Shown here: one piece after another, positions 51,804-60,952 of the stretch
How positions within the stretch are numbered: the first letter of the stretch is position 1
Layout of the letters: every line of letters begins with the position of its first letter
NCBI GenBank assembly: GCA_016296575.1
Contig: JAEDJA010000011.1
Location: forward strand, 1 to 64,000
DNA length: 64,000 bases
Reading direction: 5' to 3'
Source: Treponema sp.
GTDB taxonomy: Bacteria; Spirochaetota; Spirochaetia; Treponematales; Treponemataceae
Notes under the pieces: generated by a model
The model's database searches: none
Seen by the model: the letters and a program-made list of their open reading frames with translations, nothing else
What the model was told of the DNA's origin: nothing
Translations under genes and position numbers: made by a program

Positions 51804-51834
51804 AATTAGGATTTAAGTATTTCAAGAGGGAAAG

Positions 51835-52773
51835 ATGAAAATTCAGTTTTGGGGAGTTAGAGGTTCTATTCCAGCACCACTTACACCTCAGCAGATTCAA
51901 TCCAAGATTATTGCCGCTGTTCAAAGAATTACTCCAAAGGATATTGAAAATTCTGATTCAAGAGAACGTTTTATTTCCAGTCTTCCTTCCTGGATTTTTG
52001 GAACTACCGGCGGAAATACTCCATGTACTGTTATAACTGATGGTCCAACAAAAATCATCCTTGATATGGGCTCTGGTCTCCGTGCTTATGGTAAGTCACA
52101 GGGCTGTCTTGAAGGACTTAGAAGGTATCACATATTTTCATCTCATTTCCATTGGGATCATATTCATGGACTTCCTTTTTTTGATCCTGCTTTTATGAAA
52201 GATTCTGAAATTCATTTTTATTCACCATTTCCAAAGGCAAAACAGATTCTTCAAAATCAAATGAAACGTCCTTATTTTCCAGTTCCATTTGAAGCTTTTA
52301 CCGAGAATTTTAATTTTCATTTATTAAAACCACGCAAGTCCATTGAGCTGGAAGGCTTTACAGTAAACTGGTGTACAATGGCACATCCAGGAAATTCCTT
52401 TGCTTATTCCTTCGAAAAAGATGGAAAGAAATTTGTTTATGCAACAGATGTTGAACTTCGTACGGTAGATTTTGTTAAAGATGAAAGAACTGTGCCTGTT
52501 TTTGAAAACGCTGACTGCATTGTTGTTGACAGTCAGTACACTGTAGAAGAAGCCTGCCGCAAAGTTAACTGGGGACATTCTGCATTCTGTTATGCCATAG
52601 ATTTTGCTGTTTTCTGGAATATTAAACACGTTTATTTGTATCATCACGAACCAACTTACGACGATAAAAAACTTCATTCAATTCTTCAGGCAGCACGCTG
52701 GTATGCTCAGTATATCAACCGCTCAGATATTAAAATTCACCTGGCCAAAGAATCCAGAGAGATCATTTTATGA
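51835..52773 (+). CDS. Metallo-beta-lactamase-fold hydrolase
   Basis: This 312-residue protein has the two-metal motif HFHWDH (104-109). It opens with KIQFWGVRGSIPAP, seen in phosphodiesterase-like MBL proteins (YycJ/PhnP/cAMP phosphodiesterase-like group), and has TMAHPGNSFAYSF and FVYATDVE downstream. A long loop follows the opening (about 17-50). Its substrate is unknown: a cyclic nucleotide or nucleic acid ester is possible. mltG starts 4 bases inside its end (ATGA). Confidence 0.88.
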   Translation: MKIQFWGVRGSIPAPLTPQQIQSKIIAAVQRITPKDIENSDSRERFISSLPSWIFGTTGGNTPCTVITDGPTKIILDMGSGLRAYGKSQGCLEGLRRYHIFSSHFHWDHIHGLPFFDPAFMKDSEIHFYSPFPKAKQILQNQMKRPYFPVPFEAFTENFNFHLLKPRKSIELEGFTVNWCTMAHPGNSFAYSFEKDGKKFVYATDVELRTVDFVKDERTVPVFENADCIVVDSQYTVEEACRKVNWGHSAFCYAIDFAVFWNIKHVYLYHHEPTYDDKKLHSILQAARWYAQYINRSDIKIHLAKESREIIL

Positions 52774-53801
52774 AAAAACGAACATTGATTATTCCTCTCA
52801 TTTTACTTGCACTTATTGCAGGTGTTGCTGTCTATCTTTTCTCACTGCTTAAACCTGTTTCCGTTTCTGGAGAAGAGCTTGAGGATGTGAGAATTGAGGT
52901 GCCAAAAGGAAAATCTATCAGAACTATTGGTGATGAACTTGAAGAAAAAGGTGTAATCCGCTCAAGTAAAGCTTTTTACTTTATTGTACGTTTTCCAAAC
53001 ATTTCTAAGATTATTTATAAATCTGACAAGGCTTCTACATTTGTATTAAAAAGTGGAATTTATTTCTTAAATCCTTCAATGAACTATGTTCAGATTCTTG
53101 AAGAGCTTTCATCTGGTAAACAGGAATATGTTAAGGTTTCTATTCCAGAAGGTCTTACAATTTCCAAAGTTGCAGAATTGCTTTCTGAAAGTAATATTGT
53201 TTCTAAAGATGATTTTATTTCTGCTGCAAAGGATGAAGCGTTTGTTCGTTCTCTTGGTATAGATAGTTCTACTGCGGAAGGATATCTTTTCCCTGATACA
53301 TACTACCTTACACCAGATATTTCTAGTGGTGAAGTGATTAAAATCATGGTTGAGAATTTCTTTGAAAAAATTAAATCAATTTCAAATCTTTCAGAGAAAA
53401 GTTCTGCAGAAATCAATGAAATTGTAAAGCTTGCTTCTATTGTTGAAAGAGAATACCGTGTTACAGAAGAGGCACCGCTTATTGCTTCAGTATTTAAAAA
53501 TCGACTGAGATACAATATTGGTCTTTATTCATGTGCAACTGTTGAATATATTGTTACAGAAATTCAGGGGCTTCCTCATCCAGAACGAATTCTTTATGAA
53601 CATACTCATATCGATAATCCATACAATACTTATATTTACGCAGGACTTCCACCAACTGCAATTTCCAATCCTGGACTTGTTTCGCTGGAAGCCAGTACAA
53701 ACACTCCAAAGACCGACTATTACTTTTTCCAGGTAAATAACCCTGAAAAAGGTACTCACGTGTTTACAAAAACTTTGGAAGAACATAACGAAAATCACTA
53801 A
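52770..53801 (+). CDS. mltG: Endolytic murein transglycosylase MltG family
   Basis: This 343-residue protein has one N-terminal membrane helix (about 5-27) and a LysM-like region. The YceG catalytic domain carries Glu226 in LASIVEREYR and the conserved NPYNTYIYAGLPPTAISNPG (283-302). MltG cuts nascent glycan strands and sets their length. The usual LQTDPTV segment reads LYSCATV here, so the Asp seen in many homologues is absent. The context with MreBCD and PBP2 downstream fits a role in cell-wall elongation. Confidence 0.92.
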   Translation: MKKRTLIIPLILLALIAGVAVYLFSLLKPVSVSGEELEDVRIEVPKGKSIRTIGDELEEKGVIRSSKAFYFIVRFPNISKIIYKSDKASTFVLKSGIYFLNPSMNYVQILEELSSGKQEYVKVSIPEGLTISKVAELLSESNIVSKDDFISAAKDEAFVRSLGIDSSTAEGYLFPDTYYLTPDISSGEVIKIMVENFFEKIKSISNLSEKSSAEINEIVKLASIVEREYRVTEEAPLIASVFKNRLRYNIGLYSCATVEYIVTEIQGLPHPERILYEHTHIDNPYNTYIYAGLPPTAISNPGLVSLEASTNTPKTDYYFFQVNNPEKGTHVFTKTLEEHNENH

Positions 53802-53819
53802 GAGGAATTTTTCAGGATA

Positions 53820-55619
53820 ATGGCCGGTTTAATTTCCAAAGAAACCATCGACAATGTAAACAATCTCACAGATATTGTTTCGCTGGTAGGGGAATATACT
53901 AAGCTTACGCGAAAAAGTGGTAATGATTACTGGGGTTGTTGTCCTTTTCATCACGAAAAAACCAGTTCTTTTCATGTTGATGGAGATTCTAAATTCTATC
54001 ATTGTTTTGGTTGCGGGGTATCTGGTGGTGCAACTAAATTTCTAATGGAAATTGAAAAGGTTTCCTTTGTTGATGCTGTAACAACTCTTGCAAAACGGTC
54101 AAACATTGAAATCAAATATGATGGTAATGGTGTCAGAAAAGAAGAACCTTACGATAATACCAAAGATCTTATTCTTGATTTATATGAAAGAGTAACTTCA
54201 ATGTTTCATTATTTCCTCATGGAAACTGATCAGGGAAAAGAAGCACTGGAATACCTTTTGAATCGCGGATTGACTATTGAAACCATTGAAAAATTCCGTC
54301 TTGGATATGCTCCGGCAGACCGTTACTGGCTAAAAAAGTTTTTAAAATCTAAGAATTATTCAGATGCATTTCTTGCTAAATCCGGATTATTTTCCCAGAA
54401 TTACCCAGATATTTCTTTTTTTAATGACAGAATCATGTATCCGATTTTTAACAGGAAAGATCAGACTGTAGCTTATTCGGGAAGAATTCTTCATTCAAAA
54501 GGACCAGATGATAGAAAATATATGAACACCGGCGAAATGGTTCAGTATAAAAAGAAAGAAACTCTTTATGCCTTCAATTTTGCAAAGGAAACTGTCCGCC
54601 GTGAAAAATCCATAATTATCTGTGAAGGAAATATGGATGTAATTTCCTATCATCAGGCTGGTATTGATTATGCGGTAGCTACCTGTGGAACTGCTCTTAC
54701 TGAAGAACATATGAAGATTATCCGTGGTTTTGCAGAAACAGTTTATCTTGCTTTTGATTCAGATGAGGCAGGGCAGAAAGCAACATTTAAATCCATTTTG
54801 TTGTGTCGAAGTTATGGTTTTACCGTAAAGATTATTCGTCTTAAAGGTGGTAAAGATGCTTCAGAAATATTACAGAAATACGGTAAAGAAAACTTGACGA
54901 ATCAAGTAAATCATAGTATATTAGATTCCGACTATCTTTTGAATATACTAGGGGAAAAGTATCAAATTGATACACCCGAGGGTAAAACAAAGGCTGCATT
55001 GGCCTTTTTCCCTTATATTGATTCGCTTCAATCAGATATTCATAAAGAATCGTGCTTGGAACAACTGAGCCAGTCATTAAATTTGAAACCGGAGGCTGTT
55101 AAGAGAGATTTTCTAAATCGTAATTTGGCCAAAGAACGTGTTCAAAATCAGACAAACCGGCAGGAAAACAAGATAAATCAGACTGCACCTTTGAAACTGG
55201 ACGCAGAATTAAGAGGAATCCTGGCCGTAACACGAAACATAGACCTGTTTAAGGTATTGCGTTCTAAAATATCCGAATCAGATTTACAGAATCCCGCTGC
55301 AGTTAAACTTTTCAAGACCATGTCCCAATGTGACGATGATGGAATTTATTCCGTTCCGAACATTATGGATCGCTTGGGTGATGAGAATCTTTGTAATCTT
55401 GTTGCAAATGCAATTTCTTCAGGTGCATATAGCGAAGAGAATACCGAAGACATTGTAACAGATACAATTAATTTTATTACCAGAAGCAAACTGGAAAGAA
55501 AGCGAGATGAGCTTATGAGAATCATCAAAAACTTTATTCCGGTAACAGAGGAAGACAAGGAAACTTTACAAGATTTCCTTTCCGAAAAAATGGAGCTGGA
55601 CAAAAAGCTCAATCATTAA
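53820..55619 (+). CDS. dnaG: DNA primase
   Basis: This 599-residue primase makes RNA primers for replication. The CHC2 zinc ribbon has Cys41, His44, Cys62 and Cys65. The primase core and TOPRIM domain follow, with EGNMDVIS near 268 and AFDSDEAGQKA near 306. The C-terminal 150 residues are a DnaB-binding-like helical region. The length is standard. rpoD lies directly downstream, as in the classical macromolecular synthesis operon, though rpsU is not upstream here. Confidence 0.97.
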   Translation: MAGLISKETIDNVNNLTDIVSLVGEYTKLTRKSGNDYWGCCPFHHEKTSSFHVDGDSKFYHCFGCGVSGGATKFLMEIEKVSFVDAVTTLAKRSNIEIKYDGNGVRKEEPYDNTKDLILDLYERVTSMFHYFLMETDQGKEALEYLLNRGLTIETIEKFRLGYAPADRYWLKKFLKSKNYSDAFLAKSGLFSQNYPDISFFNDRIMYPIFNRKDQTVAYSGRILHSKGPDDRKYMNTGEMVQYKKKETLYAFNFAKETVRREKSIIICEGNMDVISYHQAGIDYAVATCGTALTEEHMKIIRGFAETVYLAFDSDEAGQKATFKSILLCRSYGFTVKIIRLKGGKDASEILQKYGKENLTNQVNHSILDSDYLLNILGEKYQIDTPEGKTKAALAFFPYIDSLQSDIHKESCLEQLSQSLNLKPEAVKRDFLNRNLAKERVQNQTNRQENKINQTAPLKLDAELRGILAVTRNIDLFKVLRSKISESDLQNPAAVKLFKTMSQCDDDGIYSVPNIMDRLGDENLCNLVANAISSGAYSEENTEDIVTDTINFITRSKLERKRDELMRIIKNFIPVTEEDKETLQDFLSEKMELDKKLNH

Positions 55620-55640
55620 AATAGTAGGGTATTAAACAGT

Positions 55641-57491
55641 ATGGACTTAACTACAATTCCAAATGTAGAAAAACTGCTGGAAGTTGCCAAAAGCAAAAAT
55701 AATGAAATTACCTGGGATGAACTTACATCCTTCTTTGGACAGGATTATGTGAATTCACCAGATATGGAACAGACACTTAAGTTTCTTGAAGAACAGGGTG
55801 TAAGAATCCATGAATCAGCTTTGGATGAGCTGGAAGACGAAGAAGAACAGGATCCTGAAGTAGATCTTGACGACGAAGAAATGGAAGAAGACGACGTTAT
55901 GCTTGAAAGCGATGACGACGATGATATTCCTGCCGAAGATGATGAAGCAAAAGAAATTGAAAAGGCTGAAAAAAAGAACGCTTCAAAAAATCGTCTTGTA
56001 AATAATGATAAAGAATCAAATGTTGATGATCCAATCCGCCTTTATCTGCGTGAAATTGGACGTGAAAATCTTCTTACAGCTGAACAGGAAGTAATTCTTT
56101 CTAAAAAAATGGAAGATGGAAAAAACATTATTAAAGATGTTATCCGTAATTCCGGTATTATGATTCCTGAATTCTATTCAGTTGCACTAAAAGCATTTAC
56201 ACGCATTGATATTCATGAACCTGGAAAAGCCCGTAAAGAACTTAATGAAGAAATGACAGAAAAACGCCGCCTTAAGAGTTGTTACGGTGAATTCATTAAG
56301 CCTGTACTTCCAGAAATGAAACAGTACATGTCGCTTAAAAAACAGCTTTATGAATCAGAACAGTCTACAAAGATTTTTGAAGATCCTCAGATTGTTTCAC
56401 TGAAAAATAAGATTCAGCCAAAGCTTGCAGAAATTGATATTCAGACAGAAGAGCTTGATCGTCTTACTGCAAAGTTCCGTGATGCAACTCAGAAAATTGA
56501 AGAATATCACCAGAAGCAGGAAAAGAAGATGAAGGAACTGCGCATCACAAATGCTACAGAACTTCGTAATCTTGGACGTAAAATTTCAATTCGTTCACAG
56601 GCTGCAAAACTTGAAGCTGATCTTAATATGAGTGCTGATGAAATCCGTGAAGTTTATACCCAGATTCAGAAAATTGACCGTAAGCTTCACCGCCTTGAAT
56701 ATGAATTTGAAAACAGCGTAAATGACATTCTTGTAATGGCAAAGGAAATTGAAGACGGTCGACTTATGATGGAACGTGCCAAAAACAAGCTTATCAATGC
56801 CAACCTTCGTCTTGTTGTTTCTATTGCAAAAAAATATACAAACAGAGGTCTTCAGTTCTTTGATCTTGTTCAGGAAGGAAACATCGGTCTTATAAAGGCT
56901 GTAGAAAAATTTGAATACCGTAAAGGCTTTAAGTTTTCAACCTATGCTACATGGTGGATTCGACAGGCTATTACACGATCAATTTCAGATCAGGCCCGCA
57001 CAATTCGTGTTCCAGTTCACATGATTGAACAGATAAATAAGGTTGTACGTGAAAGCCGTCAGCTTATGCAGAAGCTTGGTCGTGAACCAACCGACGATGA
57101 AATTGCTCAGCAGCTTGGATGGCCTGTAAGTCGTGTAAAACAGGTTAAAAATGTTGCTAAGGAACCAATTTCTTTGGAAACACCAATTGGTGAAGAAGAA
57201 GATTCACTTTTGGGAGATTTTATCGAAGATAAGGATGTTGAAAATCCAGCAAACCTTACAGCTTACACTCTGCTTCAGGAACAGCTTCGTTCAGTACTTG
57301 GAACTTTACCTCCACGTGAGCAGGAGGTTCTTAAGATGCGATTCGGACTTGAAGACGGATATTCACTTACACTTGAAGAAGTAGGACTTTACTTTGATGT
57401 TACACGTGAACGAATCCGACAGATTGAAGCTAAGGCTCTTCGCCGACTTCGACACCCACGCCGTGCAAACTGGCTTAAAGACTATCTGTAG
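55641..57491 (+). CDS. rpoD: Housekeeping sigma factor RpoD (sigma-70)
   Basis: This 616-residue sigma has a region 1.1 at the start (LEVAKSKNNEITWDELTSFF), a highly acidic linker (about 65-115, Asp/Glu runs) and a large non-conserved region. Region 2 is near 386-460 (FDLVQEGNIGLIKAVEKFEYRKGFKFSTYATWWIRQAI). Regions 3 and 4 follow, with VTRERIRQIEAKALRRLR near the end. It recognises the TTGACA/TATAAT promoters seen in this window. It follows dnaG by 21 bases. Confidence 0.98.
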   Translation: MDLTTIPNVEKLLEVAKSKNNEITWDELTSFFGQDYVNSPDMEQTLKFLEEQGVRIHESALDELEDEEEQDPEVDLDDEEMEEDDVMLESDDDDDIPAEDDEAKEIEKAEKKNASKNRLVNNDKESNVDDPIRLYLREIGRENLLTAEQEVILSKKMEDGKNIIKDVIRNSGIMIPEFYSVALKAFTRIDIHEPGKARKELNEEMTEKRRLKSCYGEFIKPVLPEMKQYMSLKKQLYESEQSTKIFEDPQIVSLKNKIQPKLAEIDIQTEELDRLTAKFRDATQKIEEYHQKQEKKMKELRITNATELRNLGRKISIRSQAAKLEADLNMSADEIREVYTQIQKIDRKLHRLEYEFENSVNDILVMAKEIEDGRLMMERAKNKLINANLRLVVSIAKKYTNRGLQFFDLVQEGNIGLIKAVEKFEYRKGFKFSTYATWWIRQAITRSISDQARTIRVPVHMIEQINKVVRESRQLMQKLGREPTDDEIAQQLGWPVSRVKQVKNVAKEPISLETPIGEEEDSLLGDFIEDKDVENPANLTAYTLLQEQLRSVLGTLPPREQEVLKMRFGLEDGYSLTLEEVGLYFDVTRERIRQIEAKALRRLRHPRRANWLKDYL

Positions 57492-57545
57492 ACAATAGTT
57501 TCTATTTAAGATAAGATAAAAAAAATATACAGAGGATTAAATCTA

Positions 57546-58460
57546 ATGGCTGCAAACGAAATTTACGATAACCTTAAAAATCTTCAGGAAATTCTTGTTC
57601 AGAAATACGAACTTGAGGAAAAAATTGAAGAAGCACCAAAGCGAATTGGAACACAGGAAGAAGCACTTTCTCGTGATCAGAAAGAATTTATTGCAAAAAA
57701 TGCAGATTATGAATCAAAAAAAGCAGTAGTTCTTCAGTTAAGAGCAGAGCTTGAAGCTGCAATGAAATCTCGTGAAGACGGTGAAAAAGCAATGGATAAC
57801 ATTTCTACACACCGTGAATATGAAGCTTTGGAAAAACAGATTTCTGAAGCTAAAGAACGAGAAGAAGAAATCCGTAAAAACCTTCAGAAAGAAGAAAAAG
57901 ACCTGGCCATTATTGACGAAACTCTTAAAGGTCTTGAAGGACGCATTGAAGCTTCAAAACAGTTTCTTCAGGATAGTAAAACATCTATTGATAATGAACT
58001 TGCACAGTACAATGCACAGATTGCCGAACTTAAAGCAAAAGAAGACGAAATTACACCTAATCTTGATCAGGAAATCCTCTTTAAATTCCAGAGAATTATC
58101 CAGCGCAACGATGAAGGTATTGTATCTGTAAAAAATGGTGTATGTACCGGTTGTCATATGATTCTTCCAGCACAGTTTGCTAATACTGTTCGTGACAGTG
58201 AAAGCATTTTGTTCTGCCCATACTGTTCACGTATCCTTTTTTACGAAGAAGCAGATGCAGATTCAACAGAAAGCTTCTTCAAACTGGAAGATGCAGGATC
58301 ACTTGCTGACCTTGACGACGACTGGGGTGAAGATGATGATGACGATGATAAAGAAGGAGATCTCTTTGATAAAGCTTCTGAATTTGCACGCAACACAATG
58401 TCTGTAGATGAAGAAGATGAAATCCCTGAGGACGATTCTGATTCTGACTCAGATGACTAA
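57546..58460 (+). CDS. Coiled-coil zinc-ribbon protein (C4-type, HP0958/CT398-like)
   Basis: This 304-residue protein has a long coiled coil (about 8-175, Glu/Lys-rich) and a C4 zinc ribbon C200, C203, C224, C227 (CTGC and CPYC). A roughly 70-residue tail is very acidic (Asp/Glu/Ser-rich). The layout matches the HP0958/CT398 family, whose studied members bind RpoN or flagellar mRNA; the acidic tail is extra. Its position directly after rpoD and 11 bases before rnpB suggests a transcription or RNA-related role, but this is inference. Confidence 0.85.
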   Translation: MAANEIYDNLKNLQEILVQKYELEEKIEEAPKRIGTQEEALSRDQKEFIAKNADYESKKAVVLQLRAELEAAMKSREDGEKAMDNISTHREYEALEKQISEAKEREEEIRKNLQKEEKDLAIIDETLKGLEGRIEASKQFLQDSKTSIDNELAQYNAQIAELKAKEDEITPNLDQEILFKFQRIIQRNDEGIVSVKNGVCTGCHMILPAQFANTVRDSESILFCPYCSRILFYEEADADSTESFFKLEDAGSLADLDDDWGEDDDDDDKEGDLFDKASEFARNTMSVDEEDEIPEDDSDSDSDD

Positions 58461-58471
58461 GTTAATAAAAT

Positions 58472-58868
58472 GACAGGATATATAATCGCGTGACTATTTT
58501 CTGATGATAGAAATTAGTCATGAGGTAAAGTCCGGGCTCCGATGGACAGGATGCCGGGTAATAACCGGGCGGCAATGGCAGTTGTTTTTCAGGTAACTTT
58601 AAAACATAACCCTTTGCCGACAGATAGTGCAGCAGAAATATTACCGCCCTCAAGGGTAAGGGTGAAAAGGCGGTGTAAGAGACCACCGTGTTCCTGGTAA
58701 CAGGAGCAGCTTGTAAACCTCATCCGGAGCAAGTTCAAGTAGCAGTCGGTTGTCCATGCTATGGCTGCGGGTAGAATGCTGAAGGCATCTGGCAACAGGT
58801 GTTTCGGATAGATGATTATGGGTCAGTTTTCTGATCACAGAACCCGGCTTACTTCCTGTCTTTTTTTT
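58472..58868 (+). ncRNA. rnpB: RNase P RNA (bacterial type A)
   Basis: The conserved cores are present: GTCCGGGCTCC near 58532, GGATGCCGGGTAA, AGAGACCACCG, GGAGCAGCTTGTAAACC, and the 3' ACAGAACCCGGCTTACT. The P1 stem is GACAGGA (58472-58478) with TCCTGTC (58854-58860), followed by eight T as a possible terminator. RNase P RNA cuts the 5' leader of tRNA precursors. The CR-I box reads GAGGTAAAGTCC, one base longer than the common GAGGAAAGTCC. It starts 11 bases after the zinc-ribbon stop, so no separate intergenic promoter fits. Confidence 0.96.
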
Positions 58869-58878
58869 GAGAACAATT

Positions 58879-59841
58879 ATGAAGGCAATTCATTCAATAG
58901 AGAACGGTGATTACCAGAAAAAGAAAAGTAATTTACTTCGCAATCTTTCTGTGGTAGGAGCCGTTCTAATTATTTTAGCAGCTATCACATTGATTACCAT
59001 TGCAATTGTTAAACGGTGGCAGGAAACTCATATAACTGTAGGTACACTGGAAAAGCATTGGGTTAATAAAGATTATAAAGCTGTTTACGACGATGGAAAG
59101 CTTTTTTTAGATTATAAACCTTTTAATAATTCCGCATTAATTTACTATGGTTATGCTGCATTTTATCTTGCAGTAGGGCAGACGGATTCTTCAGTTGCTC
59201 AAAATTATATAGATGATTCAATTAATGCATTACGCCGATCTTTAACTGAAGCCCGTGAAAATATTAAACCACAGATTTATTACATGCTGGGGCGAGCTTA
59301 TTTTTACAAAAATACAAATCCATCTCATTATTATTCTGACCTTGCTATTAAATATTTAAATCTTGCTAAAGAATGTGGCTATGAACCAGATCCAAATGAT
59401 ATTCCTGAATTACTTGGTATGAGTTATGCGGCTCTTGGTATGACCATGGAAAGTATTTCTAGTTTTACAGAGGCACTTTTGGTTCGTGAAACTGATAATC
59501 TTCTTCTTTCTATTGCTGAGCAGTATTACAAATCTGGTGAAAAAAATGCTGCAAAGATGTATCTGACTCGAATCGTTTCCAGCACAGAAGATGATGAATT
59601 AATTTTGAAAAGCAGATGTCTTCTTGGAAATATTTACTTGGAAGATGGGGATTTTGAAGAAGCTGAAGCCGAATTTACAAAAATCCTTGAGATTAATGAA
59701 AATTATGCGGATGCCATTTACGGATTAGGACTTATTTATGAAGCACAGGATAAAATGGTATTGGCAAGGGCACAGTGGAGAAAAGTATTAAAAATTGCAG
59801 TAAATCACGCTGGTGCCTTAAAAAAGATGGCAGAAAAATAG
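58879..59841 (+). CDS. Membrane-anchored TPR protein
   Basis: ATG 58879 is preferred to an in-frame TTG at 58867 that lies in the rnpB T run; the product has 320 residues. A single membrane helix (about 21-45, LSVVGAVLIILAAITLITIAIV) is followed by several TPR-like repeats (AALGMTMESISSFTEALLV, GNIYLEDGDFEEAEAEFTKILEI, AIYGLGLIYEAQDKMVLARAQWRKVL). TPRs mediate protein assembly; with mreB directly downstream, a role in the elongation machinery is plausible. No family name is assigned. Confidence 0.85.
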   Translation: MKAIHSIENGDYQKKKSNLLRNLSVVGAVLIILAAITLITIAIVKRWQETHITVGTLEKHWVNKDYKAVYDDGKLFLDYKPFNNSALIYYGYAAFYLAVGQTDSSVAQNYIDDSINALRRSLTEARENIKPQIYYMLGRAYFYKNTNPSHYYSDLAIKYLNLAKECGYEPDPNDIPELLGMSYAALGMTMESISSFTEALLVRETDNLLLSIAEQYYKSGEKNAAKMYLTRIVSSTEDDELILKSRCLLGNIYLEDGDFEEAEAEFTKILEINENYADAIYGLGLIYEAQDKMVLARAQWRKVLKIAVNHAGALKKMAEK

Positions 59842-59846
59842 TTAAT

Positions 59847-59856
59847 ATGATATAAT
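59847..59856 (+). promoter_or_regulatory. Possible extended -10 promoter of mreB
   Basis: TGATATAAT (a TGN-TATAAT extended -10) in the gap before mreB, with no good -35 box. Confidence 0.4.
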
Positions 59857-59888
59857 AATTTATTGAAAATTCAAAAAAGGGGAAATTG

Positions 59889-60926
59889 ATGGGATTTTTT
59901 GACAGGTTTTCGACAGATATTGGTATTGACCTTGGTACCTGTAATACACTTATTTATGTACGCGGAAAAGGTATAGTTATTGATGAACCTTCCGTTGTTG
60001 CCGTAGAAAAAGGTACAAAAAAAATTGTAGCAGTTGGTGCAGAAGCCAAACGAATGCTGGACAAAACTCCTGGAAACATTATAGCTATCCGTCCACTTGC
60101 TGACGGTGTTATTTCTGATATTGACAGCACAGAAAAGATGATTAAATACTTCATCTCAAAAATTGTGCCACGTCATAAAATTGCAAACAATCTTCGTATG
60201 AAAATCGGTATTCCTTCCTGCGTAACAGACGTAGAAAAACGAGCGGTTATTGAAGCTGCTCTCAAAGCCGGTGCAAAAGAAGTTGAAGTAATTGCAGAAA
60301 GTCTTGCTGCTGCAATCGGTGCAAAGATTCCTATTTATGAACCAGCTGGTCATATGATCTGTGATATTGGTGGTGGAACTACTGAGGTTTCCGTTATTTC
60401 TTTGAGCGGAATGGTTGTTACACATTCAATTCGTGTTGGTGGTGACAAGTTTGATGAATCTATTGTAAATCACGTTCGCACTGTTCATAACCTTCGAATT
60501 GGTCTTCCAATGGCAGAACGACTTAAGATTCAGATTGGTAATGCCGCTCCAGAAAAAACTATTGAAAAAATGGAGCTTCGTGGTACTGACGGAATTACAG
60601 GTTTGCCAAGACGTCTGGAAATTGACTCTGTTGAAGTTCGTGAAGCCCTTAAAGAACCTGTTACAAAAATTGTTGAAGAAATTAAATCGGTACTTGGACT
60701 TACACCTCCTGAACTTGCCGCTGATATTATTGAACGAGGCATTGTTATGACTGGAGGTGGATCTATGCTCCGTGAACTTCCAAGACTTATTTCCAAAGAA
60801 ACTGGTGTTCCGGTAATTCTTGTTGAAAATCCAAAAGAATGTGTTGCACTTGGTGCAGGTGAAGCTTTTGAACTTTTCAAAGATATGTCTTCAGACCGCG
60901 CTATTTACGACAGTCTTAATGATTAG
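59889..60926 (+). CDS. mreB: Rod-shape actin homologue MreB
   Basis: This 345-residue actin-fold protein polymerises under the membrane and directs lateral wall synthesis. ATG 59889 is chosen because AAAGGGG lies 9 bases upstream. Phosphate loops DIGIDLGTCNTLIYV and DIGGGTTEVSVISL, and the adenosine motif TGGGSMLRELP, are seen. The N-terminal GFFDRF may be the membrane-binding helix. mreC, mreD and PBP2 follow, as is usual. Confidence 0.98.
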   Translation: MGFFDRFSTDIGIDLGTCNTLIYVRGKGIVIDEPSVVAVEKGTKKIVAVGAEAKRMLDKTPGNIIAIRPLADGVISDIDSTEKMIKYFISKIVPRHKIANNLRMKIGIPSCVTDVEKRAVIEAALKAGAKEVEVIAESLAAAIGAKIPIYEPAGHMICDIGGGTTEVSVISLSGMVVTHSIRVGGDKFDESIVNHVRTVHNLRIGLPMAERLKIQIGNAAPEKTIEKMELRGTDGITGLPRRLEIDSVEVREALKEPVTKIVEEIKSVLGLTPPELAADIIERGIVMTGGGSMLRELPRLISKETGVPVILVENPKECVALGAGEAFELFKDMSSDRAIYDSLND

Positions 60927-60952
60927 AATCCCGTTTTTTCAGGAAAACTCCA

